From NCBI RefSeq assembly GCF_000211815.1, contig NZ_GL890942.1:1-61041 (forward strand): 61,041 bases of DNA, written 5' to 3'. This document shows positions 7,232 to 15,833 of the stretch, piece by piece. Numbering within the stretch: position 1 is the stretch's first letter; every line of letters begins with the position of its first letter. Under the pieces are notes generated by a model, which had not been told where the DNA came from, searched no databases, and worked only from the letters and a program-made list of their open reading frames with translations. A program made the translations under genes and the position numbers. The stretch is from Moorena producens 3L (lineage in GTDB: Bacteria > Cyanobacteriota > Cyanobacteriia > Cyanobacteriales > Coleofasciculaceae).

Positions 7232-9805
7232 ATGATTAGGTGCATCAAACAACCCACTTCCTCAGTGCTCAAGGTGTTTTTACTGGGCTGCTCATTGCTA
7301 CTGCTGCCCTGTAGTCCTGCCTTAGCTCAAGGGTGTACTCAAGCAGAGATTAAGACTAATATCGCCAAATTCGACGATATAGACAATACAACCGCTAAAC
7401 AAGCAATAGTCCAATGTGGTTCAAAATCTGTCTATTTACTGATTGAAGCCCTGAAGACAGATAAATCTGCTGCAGTTCGGGAGGGAGCTGCTGTTGCTCT
7501 GTGGAGTATGGGAGAGGAAGCGTATCAAGCTGTCCCTGGGTTGATTAAAGCCCTAAGGAACGATGACTCGGCGACAGTTCGTTCCAAAGCTGCTTCTGCT
7601 CTGGGATTGATGGGAGAAGCATCTTATGAAGCTATCCCTGATCTGATTGATGCACTTAAGGATAAATCTGCTGAAGTTCGTGCCAATGGTGCTTATGCTC
7701 TAGGCAACTTAGGCAAGAAAGCCAATAAGGCTGTACCTCACCTAATTGAAGCCTTGAGGAATGATAAATCTGCTGAGGTTCGTGCTAACGCTGCTTATGC
7801 CCTAGGGAATAAAAAAGAGGCAGCCAAGTCAGCTGTACCTTACCTGATTGAAGCCCTAAAGGATGAAACATCCTTGTTGGTTCGCATAACTAGCGTCAAT
7901 GCCCTAGAGCAGATTGCCGAGAAAACCAAAGATGTTGCTCCCCAGCTGATTGAGCGACTCAGGAAGGATAAATCTATCCTGATCCGGATTCGCGCTACCG
8001 AGGTACTAGGGGAAATTGGAGAGCCAGCTAAGGATGCTTTGCCTCTATTAATTGAGTTGCTTAAGGATAGCTCAGTCTATGTTCGTTATTATGCTGCCTC
8101 TGCTTTAGGAAAGATGGGAACGGAAGGGATTCAGGCTGTGCCTAACCTAATAGAAGTCTTGTTGACAGATGAATCGATCGATGTTCACGATTCCGCCGCC
8201 TCTGCCCTTGTCGAAATTGCTTCTAAGCTTGGTAAACAGAAGAAGCAGCTCACCAAAGTGCAATTGGAACAATCGATACTGGAATTTGAAACAGTTATCC
8301 AAAGGCTAGAGCAAGACACGGAGAAAATTTTCCAGGATAGATGGATAGAAAGCGTTCGTGGTGGTCTTTATGATCTCCAGGAAGAACAGGACTCTCGTAG
8401 TTATCAGAAAATTTTTAGGGAAGGGGTGATTATCTGGCTAACTCATATGCTATTTTGGTTGGGACTGATACTGCTTTATCCCAAATCCCCCCAAGTCCAA
8501 GCTATCTTCTTTTGGAATCCCTGGGTGCGGAAGTTTTTTGGACTGGGGTATGTGGGCATAGCCCTAACTTGGATTCCCTTTCTACGCTCCAAGTTATTTG
8601 CGCCCTTCCAGGAATCCTTGCTGTCAGATGCGGATTTAGAAAACTTTGATGAGCAAGCTTACTTTCCTAACTTGGAAGTCGAGCGGAAGGGAAAAAATAT
8701 AACCCAACCCATTCAAGAAGCAATACCAGATCTGGAATTACCCATTGTCCTGGAAGGAGAATCAGGATTAGGGAAATCCATGTTTCTACGCCACTTAGTG
8801 AAATCATCTAAGCGAATCATCGTCTATTTACCTGCAGAGAAATGCGCTAATGGCGTGATCGAAGCGATTCAAGCAAAACTTCATGGATTCGCCCAAGACT
8901 CTGGTTTCTTGCGAGACCTGATTTACAGTGATGCCATTGATATCTGTATTGATGGACTCAATGAAGTCACTCCAGACACACGAGCCTTGATTACCAGTTT
9001 TGTGGAAAGTTACTTCAAGGGCAATATTATCATAGGGACCCAATCCATGGAGTGGCAGACCCCCTCTTGCGCTACGACCTATGTACTGCAACCATTGAAA
9101 CCTAAGCAGATTGAGAAATTTTTACTATCGCGCTATAAAATTATGCCCCCAGATGCTCCCATCTCGGGTATAAAGTACAAACAAGCCTGCGAAAAGTATA
9201 TTGACACCGTTTTACCTCAGTACCAATCAGAAGAAGAACAGAGAACTGTGCGTCGGATGCTGTCCAACCCGATGGACCTGACCATAGTGGCTCAGATGAT
9301 AGCCCATGGGCAGAAACCAGACTTGCTGAATTTGCAGCAACAGCAGTATCAATATATGGCTCAGGAGTATGAACAACTCTATCTCAGACAATTTCCCCTA
9401 GAGGCATTTGCTGAGACAGTTTACCAGATGCGCTTGCAAGATGAGGTAGCGATACCAGCTGACAAATGGTTTGAAGAACTGATTTGCATGGAACGCCACA
9501 AAATGGTATTTTGCCGTCTATTTGTTGACCATGCAGGCAATGATCGAAAAGAATGGTATTTCCGCCACGACAAAATCCAGGACTTTTTCATCGTGCAGAC
9601 GTTCCTAGGTGAAGGAAATGATTTGCCAAACAAGCAGATCAGTGACCCTAGGTTTCGCGGCGTGTACTTCCTCTTGGCAACCTTACTGCCTTGGGATGCT
9701 GCTTGGCGCTTGCGGGAAACCTTAATTCAATACGCAGCGAATACTAAAGACCATACAGTTAGTGATAACTTTGTTCAACTGTTGTTGTCCCGACAAGCGG
9801 CATGA
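7232..9805 (+). CDS. HEAT-repeat protein with C-terminal P-loop NTPase
   Basis: 857 aa from the ATG at 7232, which has GGAGA six bases upstream; a GTG at 7184 lacks a comparable site. A signal-like segment (VFLLGCSLLLLPCSPALAQG) is followed by about eight HEAT repeats (residues ~40-335, phrases such as SAEVRANGAYALGNLG). One or two hydrophobic segments lie at ~396-455 (WLTHMLFWLGLILLY and FFGLGYVGIALTWIPFL). Then comes an NTPase with Walker A GESGLGKS (~510) and Walker B DICIDGLNEV (~570), resembling NACHT/STAND modules, and an alpha-helical C-terminus. This suggests a membrane-tethered sensor or switch. If both hydrophobic segments cross, HEAT and NTPase parts lie on the same side; if one does, on opposite sides. 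No partner gene is nearby. Ligand and role are unknown; defence is only one option. Confidence 0.8.
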   Translation: MIRCIKQPTSSVLKVFLLGCSLLLLPCSPALAQGCTQAEIKTNIAKFDDIDNTTAKQAIVQCGSKSVYLLIEALKTDKSAAVREGAAVALWSMGEEAYQAVPGLIKALRNDDSATVRSKAASALGLMGEASYEAIPDLIDALKDKSAEVRANGAYALGNLGKKANKAVPHLIEALRNDKSAEVRANAAYALGNKKEAAKSAVPYLIEALKDETSLLVRITSVNALEQIAEKTKDVAPQLIERLRKDKSILIRIRATEVLGEIGEPAKDALPLLIELLKDSSVYVRYYAASALGKMGTEGIQAVPNLIEVLLTDESIDVHDSAASALVEIASKLGKQKKQLTKVQLEQSILEFETVIQRLEQDTEKIFQDRWIESVRGGLYDLQEEQDSRSYQKIFREGVIIWLTHMLFWLGLILLYPKSPQVQAIFFWNPWVRKFFGLGYVGIALTWIPFLRSKLFAPFQESLLSDADLENFDEQAYFPNLEVERKGKNITQPIQEAIPDLELPIVLEGESGLGKSMFLRHLVKSSKRIIVYLPAEKCANGVIEAIQAKLHGFAQDSGFLRDLIYSDAIDICIDGLNEVTPDTRALITSFVESYFKGNIIIGTQSMEWQTPSCATTYVLQPLKPKQIEKFLLSRYKIMPPDAPISGIKYKQACEKYIDTVLPQYQSEEEQRTVRRMLSNPMDLTIVAQMIAHGQKPDLLNLQQQQYQYMAQEYEQLYLRQFPLEAFAETVYQMRLQDEVAIPADKWFEELICMERHKMVFCRLFVDHAGNDRKEWYFRHDKIQDFFIVQTFLGEGNDLPNKQISDPRFRGVYFLLATLLPWDAAWRLRETLIQYAANTKDHTVSDNFVQLLLSRQAA

Positions 9806-9833
9806 TCTGTTGAAGGTTGAGGGTTGTTGGTCA

Positions 9834-10052
9834 GAATGAAGAATGAAGAATGAAGAATGAAGAATGAAGAATGTAGAATGAAGAATGTAGAATGTAGAAT
9901 GTAGAATGTAGAATGTAGAAGGCAGAATGTAGAATTCTAAATTCTCAATTCTAAATTCTCAATTCTCAATTCTAAATTCTAAATTCTAAATTCTCAATTC
10001 TCAATTCTCAATTCTCAATTCTAAATTCTGCATTCTAAATTCTAAATTCTAA
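9834..10052. repeat. Mixed 7-bp arrays (AATGAAG, AATGTAG, AATTCTA/AATTCTC)
   Basis: Three heptamer types follow one another between two convergent genes. The first half is G/A-rich and the second T/C-rich with ATTCT units, so the two halves could partly pair as a large weak hairpin. Confidence 0.85.
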
Positions 10053-10081
10053 GAAGCCTGAAGGTTAAGGGTCAACAGCGA

Positions 10082-11011
10082 CTAGAATTTCCAGGCTAGT
10101 GGCACTACTGCTTGACTGGACCTATGCTGCTGATAAAAGCCGAGTACTCTCTGGACATAGTCAGCAGTTGCGCCACTGTTGCAGCCAGAGGGTTTTCCTG
10201 TCATCCACCAACAGGCGGTACGGCGAACAGCAATCATTTCATTGTTGCCACTATCTGTCAATTCAATATCCAGTTCCCGTCTGATGATACAAGCCACCAC
10301 ACTGCGTGCTGTGGTCGGGTCGGCTTCAAATTGTGCAGGTGTCATTGCCTGTCCTGCACATTGGGATGTCCAGCTAGGGATAATCCCCGGTAAAACTTGC
10401 CAGTCACTGTACATGCCATCATTCGGGCGATTGGGTGGTGCCGAAAGCCGCAGTGCTTCTACAAGAGCGTTGACTTGCGGATCAAGAGGGTTGACTTGCG
10501 GATCAAGAGTGTTGACTTGCTGATCCTCTACTTGTGCGAATACTGGTGTTGACCTATGGGGCTGCTGATAAAAGCCGAGTACTCTCTGGACATAGTCAGC
10601 AGTTGCGCCACTGTTGCAGCCAGAGGGTTTTCCTGTCATCCACCAACAGGCGGTACGGCGAACAGCAATCATTTCATTGTTGCCACTATCTCTAAATTCA
10701 ATCTCTAGTTCCCGTCTGATGATACAAGCCACCACACTACGTGCTGTGGTCGGGTCGGCTTCAAATTGTGCAGGTGTCATTGCCTGTCCTGCACATTGAG
10801 ATGTCCAGCTAGGGATAATGGCAGGTTTTACTTGCCAGTCGCTGTACATGCCATCATTCCGGCGATTGGGTGGTGCCGAAAGCCGCAGTGCTTCTACAAG
10901 ATCGTTGACTTGCTCATCCTCCACTTGTGCTGATACTGGTATTGCCCACAACCCCACACTCACTATTATTCCGGTCAAGACCAGATTTTGAAATTTATTG
11001 ATTACTTTCAT
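10082..11011 (-). CDS. Secreted protein with two near-identical tandem domains
   Basis: 309 aa. A clear signal peptide (VLTGIIVSVGLWAIPVSAQ) precedes two copies of a ~120-residue domain. Each copy has LVEALRLSAPPN, GMYSDWQV, IPSWTSQCAGQAMTPAQF, ARSVVACIIRREL and RRTACWWMTGKPSGCNSG, with four conserved cysteines likely to form disulfides. A linker with LDPQVN heptad repeats joins them. Copies match almost base for base with a period of 435 bp. The domain is not one I recognise. Export outside the cytoplasm is inferred from the signal peptide. It is a single-gene unit, convergent with the HEAT-NTPase gene. Confidence 0.75.
   Translation of the reverse strand: MKVINKFQNLVLTGIIVSVGLWAIPVSAQVEDEQVNDLVEALRLSAPPNRRNDGMYSDWQVKPAIIPSWTSQCAGQAMTPAQFEADPTTARSVVACIIRRELEIEFRDSGNNEMIAVRRTACWWMTGKPSGCNSGATADYVQRVLGFYQQPHRSTPVFAQVEDQQVNTLDPQVNPLDPQVNALVEALRLSAPPNRPNDGMYSDWQVLPGIIPSWTSQCAGQAMTPAQFEADPTTARSVVACIIRRELDIELTDSGNNEMIAVRRTACWWMTGKPSGCNSGATADYVQRVLGFYQQHRSSQAVVPLAWKF
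10126..10914. repeat. Intragenic tandem duplication, period 435 bp
   Basis: GCTGCTGATA starts at 10126 and again at 10561, and the following ~355 bp of each copy are nearly identical. The duplication is recent or kept similar by conversion. Confidence 0.85.
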
Positions 11012-11376
11012 TGATCATTTTCAGATTTATTTTATATCTAAAATTAACTGAACTAGGAATGCCACTGATCCCGACAGTGATCAGGGAATGATGAAGATGA
11101 ATGATTAATAATGAATTACCCCATGCTAGGTGTTAGGGGCTTGTACTCGAAAAACGATTAATGCAAAACTATGTGCTGATAGCGTTTTTATATGAGTTGT
11201 AAACACAGGTATGGCAGTAATTTGCTTGCCTACAATAGGCAAAAGGCAATAGGATAAAGAGATCCAGAGTTTTATTTAAAAATCAAAAAACACCTCTTAG
11301 GTTTACATCTCATTTGGAAACGCTATATTATGTGCCGATACATCATTGATCATTCCTAAGACATACTTCCTTGGAC

Positions 11377-11478
11377 TTAAGGAATTTTTGAGAATAATTG
11401 GATAATGATGGGGACTGTGAACAATAGGGCAATATCTAAAATCGTGATGGCTGCGAAGCGAATTTGTTGAGTATTCAT
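11377..11478 (-). CDS. Possible single-span membrane peptide (33 aa)
   Basis: The reading MNTQQIRFAAITILDIALL followed by FTVPIIIQLFSKIP is one hydrophobic helix with short polar ends. AGGA lies 11 bases before the ATG. Size and shape fit the many tiny membrane proteins of cyanobacteria, but I cannot match it to a known one. A 61-aa frame overlapping it looks non-coding. Confidence 0.3.
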   Translation of the reverse strand: MNTQQIRFAAITILDIALLFTVPIIIQLFSKIP

Positions 11479-11976
11479 GATGCACCATTTCCTTGAGTAT
11501 TAACAGCTGACCTAAGAATGCTAGCGGTAACTTATATCCATTTCATCGGTTTAGATCACGCAAGACTGTGATTTAGGACAACGCATCTATGTGATCTTGA
11601 TCAATAATTTTACCCAAAATCCTCTAAACCGTCATTTATAAAGTAAAGGATTAAATGGCTGTAGGGCGCTTGATAGCTACACTATTGGTAAGTTTTGACT
11701 AGTGACAAAACTAAAATTAGCCCCAAAAGCACTAGATTAAATAAGTGCGTTACGATTTATTAACGCACCCCAAAAAAAATTAATATTTATTTTATAAATA
11801 AGCTCTAAATTGCTGATTTTTGATTAGGTTTTGTTGAGGTTTGTTTGTTAACAGTACTATGCAGTAAACTGTCAATAATTAACCGATTATATCAAGTCCA
11901 GTGAATCACATCCAACATAATCCCTGGATAGTTGGTGATGGAGAATCGTTAACTACCAATTACCAACTACCAAGGT

Positions 11977-12033
11977 AAGCTATCAGCTAATGCGCTACGC
12001 GCACGCTGCGCGAAGCGCATTAGCTGATAGCTT
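11977..12033. repeat. Hairpin with perfect 20-bp arms
   Basis: AAGCTATCAGCTAATGCGCT (11977-11996) and its exact complement (12014-12033) flank a GCGC-rich loop that can extend the stem. The arms carry the AGCTATC heptamer in opposite orientations. Confidence 0.85.
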
Positions 12034-12223
12034 ATGCCCACGCTACTTGAGGTACTTTTTAAGAAAACAGGTAAGCATTGGTTTAATCTATGTTACGTCT
12101 GCTGACACCTGACCGCTGACGGCTGAATGCTGAGAGCTGAATGCTTACTTACCAACTACCAACTATCACTTACCAACTGCAAGTAATAATTAGTGAAGGG
12201 GACAATATTACCTGTTTATTGGC

Positions 12224-12481
12224 TTACCATTTCAAAAAAGCGGCTTCTACCCCTTGTTCTCGCCGAATCTTACTGTCCTTCTCAAACCAATCGATGATCT
12301 GCTGATGGGTCAACTCTTCCATGGGCACCCCAGTATCTTGTGAAATATGCTTCAACAGTCTGAGGGAGGAAATAGTTAAACGAGTTAAAAATTTCTCTGG
12401 GGAAGAGAGCAATGCTTGGTCTACATCAGCGGATTCTTCCGGAGTTAAGAATTGGATTGAGGATTGCTGGGAATCAGCCAT
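12224..12481 (-). CDS. Conserved small protein of unknown function
   Basis: 85 aa from the ATG at 12481 (MADSQQSSIQFLTPEESADV). A TTG four codons upstream is possible but less likely. It is acidic and mostly helical, with LRLLKHISQDTGVPMEELT and HQQIIDWFEKDSKIRREQG, no membrane segment and no cysteines. The C-terminal half looks like a small helical DNA- or protein-binding module, which is only an impression. It lies 375 bp from sufR on the same strand; the two are separated by a 200-bp heptamer array, so co-transcription is doubtful. Confidence 0.65.
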   Translation of the reverse strand: MADSQQSSIQFLTPEESADVDQALLSSPEKFLTRLTISSLRLLKHISQDTGVPMEELTHQQIIDWFEKDSKIRREQGVEAAFLKW

Positions 12482-12513
12482 AAGGGTTTTCAAGGTTTAC
12501 TACATAATTTGTA

Positions 12514-12714
12514 AGCTATCAGCTATCAGCTATCAGCTATCAGCTATCAGCTATCAGCTATCAGCTATCAGCTATCAGCTATCAGCTATCAGCTATCAGC
12601 TATCAGCTATCAGCTATCAGCTATCAGCTATCAGCTATCAGCTATCAGCTATCAGCTATCAGCTATCAGCTATCAGCTATCAGCTATCAGCTATCAGCTA
12701 TCAGCTATCAGCTA
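12514..12714. repeat. 7-bp tandem array AGCTATC, nearly 29 perfect copies
   Basis: About 201 bp without one visible mismatch, the longest pure array in the window. Because seven is not a multiple of three and the unit lacks stops in this phase, it creates a false ORF with LSAISYQ repeats. Confidence 0.97.
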
Positions 12715-12856
12715 ATGGAGTATGTAACAGGCTAGAAGCCTGTGCCACGCTATAAGCCTTTACCATGCAAGCTACTTGAGGTGGTATTAACTTGGGGCCT
12801 GTGGTTAACGGCTGACAGCTGATAGCTGAATGCTTACAGCCTTAGTTACTGGCATG

Positions 12857-13521
12857 TTAGTTATTTGCTGGCCCTTTGATTAAATAGCCGCACTGATGCT
12901 CTCCATTATTGAGCCAGTGAGTACGCTCCACTGTACAATCTGGCAATACGGCGGCAAACATTTCCAGTTCATGACCACACACACTGGGGTAAGATTCGGC
13001 AACGTTGGAAATAGCACAATTGTATTCGGTTAAAATATACTGCTCGCTAACGCCATTATTTAAATTACCTGATTCTAGGGTGTGCCACTCTGCCATATAA
13101 CCTTCTAGTCTACGCAGTTCTACTAACTTGCCTACTCGCTCTCGCACTGTACCATTTCCTATACACTCCCGGTATTCTTGAGCTTTACGTTGCCATTGCT
13201 TTTGTAGAATCGTGCTAGTCTGTTCACGACCCAAGGTTTCTGTCATGGTATCGAGCAGGGAAACGGAAAACTCTCCGTAATGATGGGGAAAGCGATCGCG
13301 TCCTTTGTGAGAGAGGTGATAGATATGTTGAGGACGCCCCATGCCAATTGAACAGATTTGTACTCAATTAGCCCTTCTGCCTCCAATTCTTTGAGATGAC
13401 GTCGAATAGCTTGGGGGCTAACCCCTATGGCTGTGGCTAACTCCTGGGCTCTTGCTCGATCCTGTTTGAGGAGATATTGTAAGATGTCTCGCTTGGTGGA
13501 AGTTTGCTGAGTAGGCATCAT
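12857..13521 (-). pseudogene. sufR: sufR, transcriptional repressor of suf, with a one-base frameshift
   Basis: SufR is the 4Fe-4S sensing repressor of the suf operon. The first part (MMPTQQTSTKRDILQYLLKQ... IRRHLKELEAEGLIEYKSVQ) is the winged-helix DNA-binding domain. The second, in another frame, starts GMGRPQHIYHLSHKGRDRF and holds the cluster ligands C-X12-C-X13-C (CAISNVAESYPSVCG...DC). One missing C around 13343-13346 (plus strand GCCAATTG; an intact frame needs GCCCAATTG) separates them. Restoring it gives about 221 aa, the normal length. It is divergent from sufB, with both operators between. It is either a recent loss or an assembly error in a short C run; no other damage is visible. 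Confidence 0.9.
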
Positions 13522-13627
13522 GGGCTTAGGAGTTGGGGATTGGGTAACAGGGGAAGGGCACTCAGGCTTCCCTTTGGTGCTTGTCGGTACCGTTATTTCT
13601 ATTAAATCTAAATTCTCTTGACTTTAA

Positions 13628-13641
13628 CAACATGTTTGTTG
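13628..13641. promoter_or_regulatory. SufR operator 1 (CAAC-N6-GTTG)
   Basis: CAACATGTTTGTTG matches the known cyanobacterial SufR palindrome exactly. Confidence 0.85.
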
Positions 13642-13667
13642 TTAATATAACCTACAATAGAGTTAAA

Positions 13668-13681
13668 CAACAAAAACGTTG
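13668..13681. promoter_or_regulatory. SufR operator 2 (CAAC-N6-GTTG)
   Basis: CAACAAAAACGTTG is a second exact match, 40 bp (about four helical turns) from operator 1, so two repressor dimers would lie on one DNA face. Confidence 0.85.
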
Positions 13682-13912
13682 TTTTAATCCACCCAGTCAC
13701 CAGATAATATCCCGTGGGCATGAGGAAGCTGTATATCATAGTTGTAACCGGCGATAAAAGCAAGCCGCTGTCTTGATGCAGTCGCTACCCGCAGTCTACA
13801 ACCTCTAACCTTCCAACCTGCCAACCTACTCTACGGGAAAGTCAAAGGCGAACAAACTATCACTGTGTTTGTAACTCTGTTGAATCCTTAATGATAAGAG
13901 AGCACTAAATCG

Positions 13913-15352
13913 ATGACTGCCACTGTCAAGACATTAGTCAACCAGCCCTATAAGTACGGCTTTGTCACAGATATTGAAGCGGATACCATTCCTCGTGGAC
14001 TCAATGAGGATATTATCCGTCTGATTTCGGCTAAGAAAAACGAACCTGAGTTCATGCTGGAGTTTCGCCTGAAGGCGTATCGACAATGGCAGAAAATGAC
14101 AGAGCCAACCTGGCCCCATGTTACCTATCCTCCCATTGACTACCAAAAGATTATCTACTACTCAGCACCCAAACAGACGAAGGAAAAACTCAATAGCCTG
14201 GACGAAGTTGACCCAGCTTTACTGGAAACCTTTGATAAATTAGGCATTTCCCTATCTGAGCAAAAGCGGCTGGCTAATGTAGCAGTGGATGCCATCTTTG
14301 ATAGTGTCTCGATCGCCACTACCTTCAAAGAGAAGCTGGCTGAGTCGGGGGTAATTTTCTGCTCGATTTCGGAAGCTTTGCAAGAACACCCGGAGTTAGT
14401 GCGGAAATACCTGGGTAGTGTTGTTCCTGTGGCAGATAATTACTTTGCTGCTCTCAATTCAGCTGTTTTCAGTGATGGTTCCTTTGTCTATATTCCCAAA
14501 GGAGTCAAGTGCCCGATGGAACTGTCCACCTATTTCCGGATTAATAATGGAGATACTGGACAGTTCGAGCGTACCCTAATTGTGGCGGAAGAAGGGAGCA
14601 ATGTTAGTTACCTAGAAGGCTGCACTGCACCGATGTACGATAGTAACCAGCTGCACGCAGCGGTGGTGGAACTGGTTGCCCTGGACAATGCTGAGATTAA
14701 ATACTCCACGGTGCAAAACTGGTTCGCTGGGGATAAAAATGGTAAAGGTGGGATTTACAACTTTGTTACCAAGCGGGGATTGTGCAAAGGAGTAAATTCG
14801 AAGATTTCCTGGACTCAGGTAGAAACTGGTTCTGCTATTACTTGGAAGTATCCCAGTTGTGTTCTAGTCGGTGACAATTCCATTGGTGAATTCTACTCTG
14901 TTGCTCTAACCAACAATCTCCAACAAGCGGACACAGGTACCAAGATGGTGCATATCGGTAAAAATACTCGCAGCACGATTATTTCTAAAGGGATTTCTGC
15001 TGGTAAGTCCAAAAATAGCTACCGGGGTCTAGTCAAAATTGGTCCGAAGGCAAAGGGAGCACGGAACTACTCCCAGTGTGATTCTATGTTGATTGGGGAT
15101 ACAGCTGAGGCGAATACGTTTCCCTACATTCAAGTCCAGAACAACATGGGCAAAGTCGAACACGAAGCCTCCACTTCCAAAATCGGTGAAGACCAGCTAT
15201 TTTTCTTCGCTCAACGAGGGATTTCAGAAGAAGATGCGATCTCCATGATGGTGAGTGGCTTCTGTAAAGATGTCTTCAATGAACTTCCCATGGAATTTGC
15301 TGCCGAAGCAGATAAACTTTTAAGCCTGAAGCTGGAAGGCACAGTCGGATAA
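13913..15352 (+). CDS. sufB: Fe-S cluster assembly scaffold SufB
   Basis: 479 aa, the family length. SufB is the core scaffold of the SufBC2D complex on which new Fe-S clusters are built in the cytoplasm. The N-terminus has YKYGFVTDIEADTIPRGL; the beta-helix part has SVVPVADNYFAALNSAVFSDGSF, VAEEGSNVSYLEGCTAP, SYRGLVKIGPKAKGARNY and the terminal HEASTSKIGEDQLFF stretch typical of SufB. It is the first gene of sufBCDS and is controlled from the two SufR sites upstream. The gap to sufC is unusually long (481 bp) and full of repeats. Confidence 0.97.
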   Translation: MTATVKTLVNQPYKYGFVTDIEADTIPRGLNEDIIRLISAKKNEPEFMLEFRLKAYRQWQKMTEPTWPHVTYPPIDYQKIIYYSAPKQTKEKLNSLDEVDPALLETFDKLGISLSEQKRLANVAVDAIFDSVSIATTFKEKLAESGVIFCSISEALQEHPELVRKYLGSVVPVADNYFAALNSAVFSDGSFVYIPKGVKCPMELSTYFRINNGDTGQFERTLIVAEEGSNVSYLEGCTAPMYDSNQLHAAVVELVALDNAEIKYSTVQNWFAGDKNGKGGIYNFVTKRGLCKGVNSKISWTQVETGSAITWKYPSCVLVGDNSIGEFYSVALTNNLQQADTGTKMVHIGKNTRSTIISKGISAGKSKNSYRGLVKIGPKAKGARNYSQCDSMLIGDTAEANTFPYIQVQNNMGKVEHEASTSKIGEDQLFFFAQRGISEEDAISMMVSGFCKDVFNELPMEFAAEADKLLSLKLEGTVG

Positions 15353-15833
15353 GTAAGGTTAGCAGGTAGTTAGCAGGTAGTTAGCAGGTAGTTAGCAGGT
15401 TGTTAGCAGGTTGTTAGCAGGTTGAAGGTTGGGAGGTTGAAGGTTGGGAGGTTGTTAGCAGGTTGAAGGTTGGGAGGTTGAAGGTTGAAGGTTGAAGGTT
15501 GAAGGTTAGTTTGTTGAAAGTTAGTTGCGTAGGGTGTGTTAGGGACGGGCTCGCCCTCATTTTATCGGTAGCCACTGTTGGGAAAGTCCGTCCCGTAACG
15601 CACCACCTGGTCTAATATTTATTACACCTGCTAACATTCAACATTAAACCTGATGACCTTAAACATTAAACCTGATGACCTTAAACATTAAACCTGATGA
15701 CCTTAAACATTAAACCTGATGACCTTAAACATTAAACCTAATAACATTCAACATTCAACATTAAACCTGCTAACCTTAAACCTTAAACCTGATAACAATA
15801 CTTCTGGGATAAAGCATTTAATTTCAAGTCAAA
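15353..15833. repeat. Intra-operon repeat block between sufB and sufC
   Basis: Three repeat sets follow each other: TAGTTAGCAGG-type 11-mers (15355-15425), GGTTGAA heptamers (15418-15510), and four copies of a 22-bp CATTAAACCTGATGACCTTAAA-type unit (from ~15640). A non-repeat part (15530-15620) has GGGACGGGCTCGCCC. sufC needs either readthrough or its own promoter here. Confidence 0.85.

Larger units (their letters stand above)
11012..12223. other. 1.2-kb intergenic region
   Basis: Contains a possible 33-aa membrane peptide (11377-11478), a strong hairpin (11977-12033), an A/T-rich block (11640-11830) and degenerate CTGAATGCTG-type units near 12120. No larger gene is supported. Confidence 0.5.
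13522..13912. promoter_or_regulatory. sufR-sufB divergent control region
   Basis: 391 bp holding both SufR operators. TACAAT at 13653-13658 between them could be a -10 box on the sufB strand. A partial GTCTTGATGCAG module (13770-13786) and A/T-rich leader follow, leaving a long sufB 5' region of about 230 bases. Confidence 0.65.

Noticed and set aside
10099..10799. Three plus-strand ORFs over the secreted-protein gene
   Set aside because: They are antisense shadows of the duplicated domain, which has the signal peptide and consistent cysteines on the minus strand.
12514..12714. Possible CRISPR array
   Set aside because: The unit is 7 bp with no spacers. The 79-bp triplet at 54625 also lacks variable spacers. 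No cas genes are present.
12321..12755. 144-aa plus-strand ORF with LSAISYQ repeats
   Set aside because: It is made by the AGCTATC heptamer array and runs antisense to the gene at 12224; it is not a protein gene.
13682..13912. Riboswitch in the long sufB leader
   Set aside because: I see no conserved aptamer motif; control is explained by the SufR operators.
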